From contig JADLZK010009295.1 of the NCBI GenBank assembly GCA_015847255.1, forward strand, positions 186,001 to 250,000: DNA of 64,000 nt. The letters run 5' to 3'. Positions 11,453 through 22,812 of this stretch are shown one piece after another. Every line of letters starts with the position of its first letter. Within the stretch, counting starts at the first letter, position 1. The translations under genes and the position numbers were made by a program. Source of the DNA: Hyparrhenia diplandra (lineage: Eukaryota > Streptophyta > Magnoliopsida > Poales > Poaceae). Under the pieces are notes generated by a model. That model was not told the origin of the DNA and searched no databases. It saw nothing but the letters and a program-made list of their open reading frames with translations.

Positions 11453-11553
11453 TGTCAGGAGTGGGATTTGAACCCACGGCCTCCTCGTAGGAGGACCAGA
11501 ACTTGACTTTTTTTAGTTGAGTCTGGCGCCTTAGACCACTCGGCCATCCTGAC
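11453..11553 (-). tRNA. tRNA-Leu(CAA) with a short intron
   Basis: The minus strand folds as a class II tRNA. The acceptor GTCAGGA pairs with TCCTGAC, followed by discriminator A. The D arm is GCCGAGTGGTCTAAGGC. The anticodon stem is CCAGA/TCTGG with loop CTCAA, giving anticodon CAA. A long variable arm (TCCTCCTACGAGGAGG) and a T arm (GTGGGTTCAAATCCCAC) follow. An intron of about 14 nt (CTAAAAAAAGTCAA) sits just 3' of the anticodon, as is usual for plant nuclear tRNA-Leu(CAA). Box A (TGGCCGAGTGG) and box B (GGTTCAAATCC) are intact. A run of T on the minus strand follows directly and would end pol III transcription. Confidence 0.95.
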
Positions 11554-11759
11554 GTTGGTGCCAATTTGTTGAAATAAGTTCTTATTATACGATTTAACAA
11601 CTCACAATTTGCAAGCCACGCCGCAAAATTTTCTAAACCTGAAATATTGCGCTTGTGAGTGCAGCGGCAACGTGGACATGCTAAGACTCGTGATCCCACG
11701 CAAAAAAAAAAAAAAAATAATAATATCCCGATATACACATAAGATCATACTTGATCCAT

Positions 11760-12186
11760 TATCGCTAATAGTTAGCTTGCTAAGAAGTCACAACTAATAT
11801 TAGCTAGTTTGATTTAGCTAGTAAAATACTACCTCCATCCCAAATTGTAAGTCGTTTGACTTTTTTTTTGACATCAACTTTGACTACTCGTCTTATTCAA
11901 AAAATTTGTACAAACATTGTGAAATTTAAGTTATTTGTAAACAACATATATTAACAAAGCAACCCATGGGAAAAGAATTGACATTTTGGACAACTTTTTT
12001 GAATAAGACGAGTGGTCAAACTTGAGGTTAAAAAAGTCAAACACTTACAATTTGGAATGGAGGTAATAGTTGTTAGTTAGTATTCAGCTAACAATTAGCT
12101 AAAACATTAGCTAGACCTGTTTGGTTCTAATTAAGAACCTAGTTATTAGTGGCTAACTATTAGCTCATTGGATCTAAAGAGGGCCT
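11760..12186. mobile_element. MITE-like element with ctaatagttagc ends, interrupted by a Stowaway
   Basis: The flank near 11764 (gctaatagttagc) and the inverted gctaactattagc near 12152 bracket AT-rich sequence rich in ttagcta motifs. A Stowaway element splits it at 11829-12066. The outer ends (gatctaaagagggcc) resemble a widespread grass DNA-transposon MITE that I know only from memory. Family assignment is uncertain. Confidence 0.5.
11829..12066. mobile_element. Stowaway-type MITE nested in another MITE
   Basis: The ends ctacctccatcccaaattgt and acaatttggaatggaggtaa are inverted repeats, with TA on both sides (11827-11828 and 12067-12068). About 238 bp. The sub-terminal pairs gtcttattcaaaaaa and ttttttgaataagac are also inverted. 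Confidence 0.8.
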
Positions 12187-12886
12187 AGAAGCATCTCCAA
12201 GAGTTTCCTAAATGCCTTCCTAATTCTTATTTTTTTAAGTAAAATTAGAAAAAATTCCTCTCCAACAACTCTCAATCCATCCTCACAAACTTTTGGTATT
12301 TAGGAAAAATCCTCCCAGCCCGCGTAAAGTTAGGCGTTGCTACGCTCGCGCGTATCTGTCTCCCCCGCGCGATCTCTGGTGCTCTTGGTCGCCTGCTTGT
12401 ATGGTGTTTGGCAGCCGGCAGCTTTTTCCTTCCTGTGTACCTGCCTGCCTGTCTGATTGCCGGCAGATGCTAATGCTACTGGCCTGGCCTGGCCGGGCCG
12501 ATTCTGGTGACAGGCGCATGTTCCTGTACGTGCTGCATACTACTGGTTGCGGCCTGCTGGGAGGAGGGCGCCGAAGGCTGGGAGAGGGAGCTGCAGGCTG
12601 GGGGGCCGGGTGCCTGGCTGCCGCCGGCTGGGAACCGCAGGTCATGGCCAGGACGTGGAAATCGGCGGCGGCGCGAAGGGTTTTCGCACAAGCGGCGAAG
12701 GACATCGCGCGAAAAAAATATGTGCCAAAAAAAAAAAAAAATGTGGAACCAAATTTTGATTTTTTGGAAGTAAAATTTTAGAAATTCTTGAAGATGGCCT
12801 ACTTTATTTCTCTCAATACCTTTTTTAGGAGTTGGAAAACACTATATTTTTGGAAGATAAAATAGAATAATCCTCGAGATGCTCTA
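12187..12886. mobile_element. Mutator-like element with GC-rich interior (Pack-MULE-like)
   Basis: The left end agaagcatctccaagagttt and the right end tcctcgagatgctctaag are imperfect inverted repeats of the agagcatctc type common to Mutator-like ends. AT-rich arms enclose a strongly GC-rich core at about 12310-12690. The GC jump suggests captured gene sequence. Its plus-strand frame shows no domain I recognise. It ends about 95 bp before the first exon of the CDPK-derived gene. No clear 9-bp duplication was found. Confidence 0.5.
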
Positions 12887-12981
12887 AGATACAAGGTATT
12901 GATTCTCCCAATGCACACTAAACACTCACAGTCCTTCATTACGGACATTATGGTCTCTAGAATCAGTCCTACCTTTCTACC

Positions 12982-14084
12982 ATGGCCTCAACACGCGGCT
13001 TTGAAAACCTTGTAGATCACCCATGGATCAAAGAAGATGGTGACGTACCTGATACGCCGCTTGACAATGTTGTTCTCGACAGGCTCAAGCAATTCAGGGC
13101 AATGAACCAGTTCAAGAAAGCAGCATTGAGGGTACATGTCTGCACATATAGAACTTCTGAACAATAATGCTTGCAAGGCAAATTTTCATTATGTATGCCC
13201 TTGATGGCCTAATGTAGACCATAGCTGGGTGCCTATCTGAAGAGGAGATCACAGGGCTGAAGGAGATGTTCAAAAACATTGACAAGGATAACAGTGGGAC
13301 CATTACGTTTACGCTTGACGAGCTCAAACACGGGTTGGCAAAGCATGGACCCAAGCTGTCCGACTGTGAAATGGAGAAACTAATGGAAGCAGTGAGTTTT
13401 CAGATTACAATTGTTTAAAAGAATGTGATTCTATTCAGAGTGAAGCCTGAAAACATCCCTTCTGAAATGTTTTATACAATTCCAGGCTGATGCTGATGGC
13501 AACGGGTTAATTGACTATGATGAGTTCGTCACTGCAACAGTGCACATGAACAAATTGGATAGAGAAGAGCACCTTTACACAGCATTCCAGTATTTAGACA
13601 AGGACAACAGTGGGTAAGTTGAACCTTAAAATGGTACAGCTGATACCTGAATTCTGGATGACATGTATCATATATAAGAACACTTATGATTCATTTATCT
13701 CACACAGGTACATTACTAAAGAAGAGCTTGAGCAAGCCTTGAAGGAGCAATGGTTGTATGATGCGGACAAAATCAAGGAAGTCATCTCAGATGCCGACTC
13801 TGACAATGTAAGGAACAAACATTACGTAAATTTTAGTTGACATAATAAACTTTAGAAACCACAGAAATAGAATACACTACATCAAAGGACTAACTTGTCA
13901 CAAGTAATTGTTCATCGTACAGAGTGTATGCATTTTTAGTTTCTTATTAAGTCAGAAGACTTAATTTTACTTTTTGCACATGTAGGATGGAAGGATAGAT
14001 TATTCAGAGTTTGTGGCGATGATGAGGAAAGGGACAGCAGGTGCTGAGCCAATGAACAAGAAGAGGCGAGATGTAGTCCTATAG
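12982..14084 (+). CDS. Kinase-less C-terminal part of a calcium-dependent protein kinase (EF-hand protein)
   Basis: Five exons by GT-AG sites and paralogue comparison: 12982-13131, 13218-13391, 13486-13613, 13708-13807, 13986-14084, giving an open 216-residue frame. It holds the end of the kinase domain (HPWIKEDGD), the autoinhibitory junction (LDNVVLDRLKQFRAMNQFKK) and four EF-hands with loops near residues 72-85, 110-121, 146-157 and 180-191, ending in KKRRDVVL. Full CDPKs are about 500-600 residues; ATP-binding and catalytic parts are absent upstream, where a Mutator-like element sits. EF-hand 1 has a 6-base insertion giving GTITFTLDE instead of the GTITLDE of the other copies, which lengthens its 12-residue loop. 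EF-hand 3 has YLDKD where paralogues have YFDKD. If expressed it would be a calmodulin-like domain. It is the only one of four copies without a frame break. Confidence 0.75.
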
Positions 14085-14746
14085 TGAAGCAGCGAGTATG
14101 TAATGTGTATAGCAGCTCAAAACAAGCAAATTTGTACATCTATCCACAAAAAGCAATGGAGTTACTTTTGCGAATGAGTTCATGGATGGTTGTGTACATT
14201 GTGCAATTGAATACTATGCATACTTAAAACTGAGAAAAGACATGGACGAGTGCATGATGCATGCTAATCAGTCTGGAACTCCTGAACCAAACGAAAGCTT
14301 GATGTACTGGTGCTAGAGACAGAATAATAGGATGGTGATAAAGCAAGTGCATATTTCAGAAGACTACAGCTGGCATCTATTATTCTCATTGTCCTTGCAC
14401 ACAAACAGACGACACAGTTGAATGAACAACATGCAACAAGATCTACTGATAAGGTAACACTATGACAGAACACACAATGATGTAAATTTGTCAATAAAGT
14501 TGAGAAAATTAGAATGGTCCAGACAGATAAAAAAAAATCATCACAAGATATATTGCATTGAGCACTTCCACAGACTGTACAAGGAACATCTTGATACTTG
14601 AGACAACCACGGAAAAAGAATGGTCTACATGGTGAAAGGCAGGGAAGAGGTTCTGAGTTTAGTTATTTCACAAGAACACATTTCTTGCATATGGCAAACT
14701 GAATAAAAATATGGAACAAAGGAAGCTCGTTCTTACCTAGGAGAGT
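14085..14746. other. Shared 3' flank of the CDPK remnants
   Basis: No gene. The sequence is repeated after each CDPK copy (26747-27435, 29708-30519, 50878-51564), from the gcagcgagtatgtaatgtg motif through aataggatggtga to the exon of the small membrane protein. It is useful as a marker of the four duplicated modules. Confidence 0.6.
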
Positions 14747-15420
14747 TCAGTTACTAGTTTCAAGAGAACCCTTCGCTTGCAGAGCTTCAAGTTCCCTTCG
14801 GCGGCGTTCTCTCTATATAGTAGAACTCAAAGTCAAATGACTGAATATAACATGCATATATCAGATCAACAAACATCACAAGAACTCCGGAAGTATGATC
14901 CTTGAAATCTACAGAGCTATAGTTTCCAATAACGAGCAAACTATGGATAGCATCATTTTCATCCCCAGCTAGGCATTTCAGTAAACGGTTGGTGACACAT
15001 TTGCAACTGGAAACAGAACACAAGGCCACAAATCCAGTTAAATCAACACAAACATTCTTGATCTGCAATTAACAAACAGAAGGTAATGTTAATCCAAATC
15101 CAGGGAAATGGCTGCAAAGGCACAGCCCCCTGGCCACACAGACATTCCTTCAAACAGCTGACGCACACGCCCCCCAGACAACATCGATCAACAAGTGCGT
15201 CCAACTAAAGCCGTGGCAGCAAGCATTGCTCGGCGGCGAGACAATCAGTATTGCGACTAGTAAAGTAAAGGAGGATTAATTAAAGGCTATAGCCTGAAGC
15301 AAAGATGCTCTGCGATGGGGAGGATGAGGACGGAGGAGAAAATGGTGGGGTTTGTTGTCTGGTACCCTTCGTTCCCAGTAGGGGTGGAAGCAGACGAAGT
15401 CGTAGACGGGACTGATGGTG
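14747..15420 (-). pseudogene. Copy 1 of the small membrane-protein gene, first exon deleted
   Basis: The second exon (14747-14812, minus) is intact and reads RERRRRELEALQAKGSLETSN then stop. The first-exon remnant at 15371-15415 keeps ISPVYDFVCFHPYWERR, but upstream of it the coding sequence for the start codon and hydrophobic helix is replaced by GC-rich sequence. Compare the intact copy at 27436-28216. Not translatable as the ancestral protein. Confidence 0.7.
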
Positions 15421-17340
15421 TTGAAGGCGGCGGCAGCGGGCGCGGACGGTCCTGGCGCTGTTCCCCCACGCGCTCAGGTCAGGTCGCAGGCATAGCCGCC
15501 AGGCAGAGGTTGAAGACGAGTGCTGTTTATTGTTTTGAGCTTCCGAGAACTGCCAAAAAACATGGGCCAGGCCAGCGTTAGGCTGCAGGCCCATGTCGGA
15601 CTTGATTGTTTAGCCAGTGCCTTTATAAACCAGGAAATTGTAATCAAGAAGGCAAGAAATGAAATAATCGAAGTACTAGTCCTAAACAAGCAGATGTTGT
15701 CTAATTTTGTACCATAATCAAAATACATAATTTCCTTGCTACATTCGTGTCACATGGCCTGTTTATAAAGCAACAAGCTCTTCCCATATCTAAATTCCTA
15801 GGTAGTCAACTTCAGCCAGAAGCCGCCCTTTTCATCTGCCGAAGAAAGCCTTAAGTGGCGTGCAGTCAAAGAAAAGACCTGTAAATTGGAATCCAAACAC
15901 ATGAGGGCACAAGAAAGAGAAAGGGTTTAGAACACAGACTGCAAGAAGTCGTGGAAGCGGAGCCAGAGGGACCCCAGCACTAAAAAGGTCTTGAAAATTA
16001 GTTTTCACCAAACACCACATAACTTTCAAAGCCCGGAGCAGTAGACAGCAAGGATGCATGGATCCTTTGTGGTACCTGAGTCCTTTGTGGCACCTGAGTC
16101 CATTCTGGCCTCTCAAAGAGGCCTTCAAATTAATTCCTGTCAAAAAAAAAGTGGCCTTCAACTGAGCACTGGAAAGATTGTGAGCAAGGAAAAAAATCAA
16201 AAACCAAAGCATCTATTTTTAAAACAGGAAGTAGAATATTTGTGTGCAGTCCTGCTAGTCAATACAAATCTGTGTACCCTACATCATTTGAGGACAGGTT
16301 ATTTCTAACAAAGATATGGAAACATGATTGTTCAGTAAGGACCTTTTTCCCATTAGATACGAAGCCATTTATCACTGGCACAAGCACTCAAAGAGCCATT
16401 TGAATTGAATATATACTAACATCATTAGTTATCCATTATCCATGGGTATTACCAGAGACTCCTAGTTGAAGGCAAGATTAACAAAGATAATGCAGTTGGG
16501 GTTTGGAAATGCAAACTATCTCTGAAGTAAAACTTCATATAGCTTCAAAGTTCAAACACTTTATTTAGATAAGTATCAGGGATGCATGATACATGATGGA
16601 ATGGTGAGGAATTATCTCTTTAATTATTTGTTTGAATGGCCAGTACTATCCCTAGTTCTAATTGGAATTAATGCAGCAAAGAAAATTGCAATTTAACTTC
16701 CAACTTCATTGGTGCTCTAAAATCTTACTTTCACCTTTATTTTGTGAAGACGTCGTTGACGCATGTTTCATTAAGAGGAGAAAGTAACAAAACACAAATA
16801 CAAAAGAGTACTGCTGATCCTTGTGTGAGAGACGGCAGGAACAAAGTAAGCCCGGCGGCGCTAAACAGCACCGAACCAAAAATGTTTATCCCTTTGTTTG
16901 CATAGTAATTTAAACAAAAATGTTAATGTTTAGGCCCAAACTTTAGGTGTAGTTGTATTCTTGTTTTCATTGTAACAAGGCAAAAATATGTAGGTGTTTC
17001 AGGGCTCAGATTTCGCGAACTAGATGAGTTTATCTTGAACTCTAAAAACTATTTCCTAATCGCAGTACCACCAACCATGTCAGATCAATAGCAACAACTA
17101 AAATAGTCCTAGCAGGCTAGCAACGGTGTGTGCGCGCTGGAGCAGATTAGTAGGGCAGAAGCGAGACCCCATCCAAGATAGATAGCTAGATACATTGATT
17201 ATTGCGAGAGAACATCTAAGATTTAATTGAGGATAGACCCCATACTTAATAATACTAAGATGATAAAAAGACTAGTCAATGCAAATAAAGAACATTATAA
17301 ATTGGTAGATTCGGGGAGCACGTACTATTATTGTTTCGAT
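15421..17340. other. Intergenic block duplicated at about 35400-37145
   Basis: No gene recognised. From 15600 onward it runs collinear with 35440-37145 (ttaagtggcgtgcagtc; cacctgagtcc; gaggagaaagtaacaaaacacaaat) with insertions and deletions. It forms the 3' flank of both NB-LRR copies. Short frames on both strands are not conserved between the copies. Confidence 0.6.
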
Positions 17341-20300
17341 GTGAGCAAGCTTCACCTTATTCTCCTTTGATCGATACCACCGATTTAGCTGAGGGCAACC
17401 ATCAATTGATACGCGTCGGAGGCAGGTGAGTTGTTGTATGCTCTCTGGCAGAGCCTTGATACCTCTGCAATTTGTTATCTCAAGGTCTTCGAGAGAGGTG
17501 AGGTCTCCCAGCTTCTCTGGCAGTGCAGTAATGCTGTCGCAATCTTCGACAGAAAGAACCTTGATAGAGGTGGGGCATCGAAGCTAAAGCAGCTGTTGGC
17601 AGTCATATATTTCTAGGCGTTGGAGGCAGGTGAGTTGATGTATGCTCTCTGGCAGATCCTTGATACGTCTGCAACCCTTTATCTCAAGGCTTTCGAGAGA
17701 GGTGAGGTCTCCCAGCCTCTCTGGCAGTGCAGCAATGCTGTCGCAGTCATAAATTTCTAAGCGTTGGAGGCAGGTGAGTTGATGTATGCTCTCTGGCAGA
17801 GCCTTGATACCTCTGCAACCCTTTATCTCAAGTCTTTCGAGAGAGGTGAGGTCTCCCAGCCTCTCTGGCAGTGCAGCAATGCTGTCGCAATGGTGGACAT
17901 AAAGAACCTTGATAGAGTGGGGGCATCGAAGCTGAAGCAGCTATTGGTAGTCATATATTTCTAGGCGTTGGAGGCAGGTGAGTTGTTGTATGCTCTCTGG
18001 CAGAGCCTTGATACCTCTGCAACACTTTATCTCAAGCCTTTCGAGAGAGGTGAGGTCTCCCAGCCTCTCTGGTAGTGCAACAATGTTGTTGCTAAATGTG
18101 ATAGAAAGATCCACGAGGGAGGGAAGACAGCGAAGCAAATCTGTTGAGCTGCATGTAAGATCACTGCAGTCGTCTATTATTATACTTTTGATGCAAGGGA
18201 GGTGGCGAAGCAAACTCCACTCTTGCAGAGGCGCGTCACAGCGCTCTATACGAAGCAAGGTGATTGCTACAGAGGAGGTGACTGCATCGAATTCGGCCCA
18301 CCTGCACTTCCATGACGACGGTATGAATTGGCCACTACGGATTATGATTATATCCTTACAAAGGGCCACAGGTGACAAGGATTTGAATCTCAGCATGGGG
18401 CAGTTAGCAACCATGATGGGATATGAAGACGTGTCCGACTCCTCTAGGTCGAAGAACCCTCCTTTTTTGAAGACATCCTCGCCACCGGCACTGGGATATG
18501 AGTATGACGTGTTCCACTCCTCAAGGCATTTCATTTCCTGTAGCTTAAACCTCACGAGTCGAGGAAACGCTCCCCCTTCCCCTGGCCAATCTTCCTGATG
18601 CTATCCATTCGTCCTAGGCTCAGATACTTGAGGTTTGGTAACTGACCAAGTGGTGGTAGACTGCTGCAATTGGGCATGTCCTCCAGGGTAACATCTACAA
18701 GATGAGGAACATAGGTAGCAATGTCCATCATCCAGGATGGAAAGCCTATGCTATTATAACCCTGCACAATGATTTGATCTACGGTGCATGGTGGCACTAG
18801 TTGTTCCAAGACGTCTTTGTCTTCCACAACGGATCTTTTTGCATCTCGAGTCCATACTAGTCCTAACTCTTTAATCCTCTGCTTTTTCACCAGCTTTACT
18901 CTCTGCGCCTCTGCTGCAGACTTCACATTCTCAAGACAGCTCATCTCGAGTTTAGTGGGATCTTCATATTCAAGCTGACATAGGTTGCTGCTAGATTCAC
19001 TGTCACCAGCATGGACCACAAAATATGGTAATATTGCAACATTCTTGTACAGAGCTGCTAGCGTGGACTTATCCAATCTGTTGCAACCAGCTACATGTAC
19101 AAACTTCATATTATCCATTCCAGATATGGCAGCTGGCAGCCTCTCCAGGTTGACGCAATGTGAGACATCTAGAGTGCGTAGCTTGCTGAGGTTCCCAAAG
19201 GAGTCGGGTATATTATACAGATACTTATTGTAACTTAGATTAAGATACTCTAGACTGGAAAGTGTGCTGATGGCCACAATTAAATTCTTAGTTAGAGATT
19301 CAAAAACGATAGTGTTCAGGAGTCCACGTACATCCAAGTACCTGAGTTTAGTGAACCTAACCAAGGCTTGTTCTAGCCAGCCAGAGTCAAATAGCAAACA
19401 AGAGTCTAGCGATAGATCCAAATATTGCAGTTCCGTGAGGCTGCACAGTGCCTTGGCCAGGTTTCCTCTGGTCACACATTTTGATAAACTCAAATGCTCC
19501 AATCGGCTCAGGCTAGAAAAAGATTGTGATTCACCTAACAGTAGAGAGCAATTGGAGAAATCCAAATGCACCAGTTTTTCTAGACTCATGAATGAGTCTG
19601 GTAATTTCGAGAATATTTTGCAGTCTGATAAATCGAGATGCATCAAATCTTTCATTTCTCCAATTGACTCTGGTATATTTTCTATACAAGATCCGTGAAG
19701 ATTGAGGAAAATTAGATGCGAGAGCTTTGTGATACATTCTGGAAACCGTTGATCCTGGGTCCCAGGAGCATTAAGATATCTTAACTCCTTCAGTTCACCA
19801 ATAGAATCTGGCAACATCTTTATGTAGCACTCCCTTAAATCCAATATTCTCAGTGACGTAGCAGGCGCAAATGCAGCACCGTGTAGTTCGGTTCTCATAC
19901 ACTCAAGAAAACGAAGTGCTAGTAGCAGAGCTGCACTTGTCAACCGCAGTGGCATGCTGCAATCTCCGAGCAACGCATACTGGTAATCCTTGCTTTCTCC
20001 CATATTATCTTCTTGTTTGCTCTTATCCAGAAGTTTGTTGCCAAGGAGTGAAATTGCCAAGTCATGCACCAGATCATGCATTGTGAAAAATGTAGCCTTT
20101 TCGCTATATGCTTCAGAAGTCTGCATCAATAAAAGTACATACTAGTGTCAGGTTTCTCAACTACACTTAAATAGTATTGTATAATATCGCTATACATACC
20201 AAACTAAAACCCGTGAGTGCGGCGCACGGGACCAATCCACAAAAATTTTCAGGTCGAACCATTCTTTGGACAAATTCATAAAAGCACATGTGATCGAACT

Positions 20301-21776
20301 TATGCTGGGCCATTTGGTGCTGTCAAAACGATATTATCTTTAACAAAATGAAAGTTTTCTCATTGTCGCAGGTTATTTTCATAGGAGCATAGGGAATGCG
20401 TGAATATGTATAAATCGTGTGAAGAACCATAGGGAAATACAAATTTTATTGTCATTTGGATAGCTAAAATATTGGCTCTTGACCACCACTTCTTTTATCA
20501 ATCTAGAACATGGTAAGTTTTGACATTATGTGATTGTTCTAGTCCAATGCATGATTACCATGCTTTGTAGCTTGTCAGTTGCTTTTAAACTGATTGAAGA
20601 AGAAGACCGAAATTCCAAATGTAGTATTGGTACGTAGAAATAACATACCTTGGGTGACTCTTGAAGGAAAGATAGTCCTTGGAGCTGCATAATAAACTTC
20701 TTGCTGAGATCCATAACTGAGAGTAATTCCGTTGGCCTTATGAAACCTAAAAAGAAATCCATTGGTAAATTAGATCATTTTTAAATATCTGGTGACCTTT
20801 TGGAAAGATTGCACAATAGGTAAAGCAAGGCTGCAAACATATATCCATATATCTATAACTTAACATCAGAGATGCAAGAACATGACTTGGCAAAGAGATA
20901 TCCTTTGAAATATGTTCTTTCCATATATCATTGTCTTTCACTTTCATCCATTGGTCAAAATCCATGCCCCTTAAAGTGAATCCTAAAGATTGAGCTGCTA
21001 AAGCCACACCAGCACACTTCCGAGCAATCTCTTGTCCTATTCCCATAAATTTTTTTTTGTCATCTCTAGCTTCAAAACCACTTCTTTGTTTAATTATATC
21101 CCAGCACATATCATTTGTCAAGGGTAATATCTTGTATGGTTGAACGTTTGCACATATTCTGTCAGCAACACTCTCACTTCGTGTTGTTACTAAAATAATT
21201 ATTTTGCTATCATCGTGATATAGCATATCCTTCAAGTCCATCAATTGGAACTGATTATCCTCCCAAAGGTCATCTAAAACAATCATAATCTTCTTACCAG
21301 GAAGTAGCTCTATGAGGGAACTATGTACCACATGTCTTTCACTAGCCTGATTCCCTTGTTCAGATAGTTGTGAAATAATAGACTCACAAATTTTATTGAA
21401 GTCAAATTTTTGTGACACATGGACCCATGCTTTCAAATAAGATTTGAACTTTGGATCATTATAAATCAATCTTGAAAAAGTTGTCTTGCCAATGCCTCCA
21501 ATACCATGTATGGGAAGGGCGATCTTTCTTGATGAGCTCTCAAGTAAAGAAGTTATTATTTTCCTTTTTCTTCTTCCCTCCCCACTATGAGTTCATCTAC
21601 AACATTTGTCAATGTTTCTCGTGTATCAATAAGTTCTAGCTTAGTGCAACTTGGGCTTGACAATAGATCAGTATTCGGTGTTGAACTGTGATATCCTTTG
21701 ATTCCTTTCTCATCTCTATACTGTTATTCTGCTCTGTCATTTCAGAAAAACTTTTACCACATCCTTTATCGGCAAG
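17341..21776 (-). pseudogene. NB-ARC-LRR part of receptor locus copy A (damaged)
   Basis: Two exons: 20649-21776 (NB-ARC) and about 17341-20120 (MHD motif plus leucine-rich repeats). Visible motifs are the P-loop GIGGIGKTT, RNBS-A-like AWVHVSQKFD, kinase-2 IMIVLDDLW, RNBS-B ILVTTRSES, RNBS-D CFTYCAIFPKG and MHDLVHDLA, followed by many LRRs of the LPDSIGELKELRYL type. NB-ARC-LRR proteins are intracellular immune receptors. Lesions relative to copy B are a 1-base loss before the P-loop (about 21690), 2 extra bases near 20751, an 11-base loss near 18570 and a CAG-to-TAG stop at 17941 ahead of expanded LRRs. No coiled-coil or TIR segment precedes NB-ARC. The first exon opens with a phase-0 acceptor, and a kinase lies immediately upstream. 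Confidence 0.85.
17413..18040 (-). repeat. Near-identical LRR-coding tandem repeats
   Basis: The ggaggcaggtgag unit recurs at 17418, 17622, 17766 and 17970, with spacings of 204, 144 and 204 bp, all multiples of three. The intervening sequence is nearly identical between units. Each unit encodes two to three LRRs of the ALPERLGDLTSLE / ALPESIQQLTCLQ type. Copy B at 37337-37560 has only about two units, so this is an in-frame expansion specific to copy A. Confidence 0.85.
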
Positions 21777-22664
21777 CTGCAAAATTCCATTTAGTGTTTG
21801 TGAACAAACCAGACAATTTGATTAGTAAAAATATTTTTAAATCACCAAAAACAACTTTTGAGTGAATATATCTACTAACAATATACAAAAATATCACTAT
21901 TTTATTGCCCATCCCAATAATTATTAATATATTGGAGGTTTGAAGCTCAAGGAACAGGAATCATATCTTAGACTAGAGCAAGTAGTGTTAAACTAGTATG
22001 CAAAGTTTAGCTTTCTTGTTTGTGAACACAAAATAAGTGATAAACCAATTTTCATATAACACAAACCAGTTCGTAAAAAGAAATAGTGCAGTGGATTGTT
22101 TTTCTCCCAACATGCAGAAGAGCTTCATCTTCAACGCGTTCTTGATAGTTAAAATTAACACAATAAATCGTTTTATGTTAGTATAGTTTTTCACCAAATA
22201 ATTTAGTATCTAAAACTTTGTAGCTTTCAGTTGCAGAGAAAAGATAGCTTACACAAACAGTTGAGCTTTCTCCAAACAATGAATATCAATTTAGAAGCTC
22301 GAGAAACTGTATTAGGCTGTTGGATCATGGACTGATCAACTCTTTTTGAGAAGAAATTCTAAATATACTAGGAGAAACGAACAAAGTGAACTGATTACAT
22401 GATTTCACACACAGTACAACTATGTCCCATTATATGCCTTTACAGATGATATTAATTACCTTTCCAACGCTAACTTCAATCTCATTAAGCTTCTCAGTGA
22501 TCTTCACTATGTCAGGCCTTTTCTGACTATCTTTATCTAAACAATTCAATGCTATCTGAGTGCATGCCTCAACTTGGCGGCAGTATGCTTCAAGCAAGGA
22601 ATCACTACTAGTGCATGCTTCCTGCAACTTTTTCCTCCAGTTTTCACGGACCTGACAAATGGAA

Positions 22665-22812
22665 TTGTCAAGCTAGCACATACTATTTCAATGTAAATAT
22701 GACATAGAATTGATAAAAAATGGTCCTGATATTAAGACTTGTCAAGCTAGCACATACTATTTCAATGTAAATATGACATAGAACTAGATAAAAAATGGTC
22801 CTGATATTAAGA
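22665..22812. repeat. 74-bp tandem duplication in the kinase intron, copy A
   Basis: The unit starting ttgtcaagctagcacatac occurs at 22665 and again at 22739 with one small difference (gaattgat versus gaactagat). The matching intron in copy B has a single unit. Confidence 0.85.

Noticed and set aside
11301..11738. Long minus-strand frame across the A-rich region
   Set aside because: It reads through a tRNA gene and poly-A/T runs; the protein is mostly Phe runs.
18784..19698. Plus-strand frames opposite the LRR exon of copy A
   Set aside because: Antisense shadows of LRR coding sequence; the same shadows recur opposite copy B.
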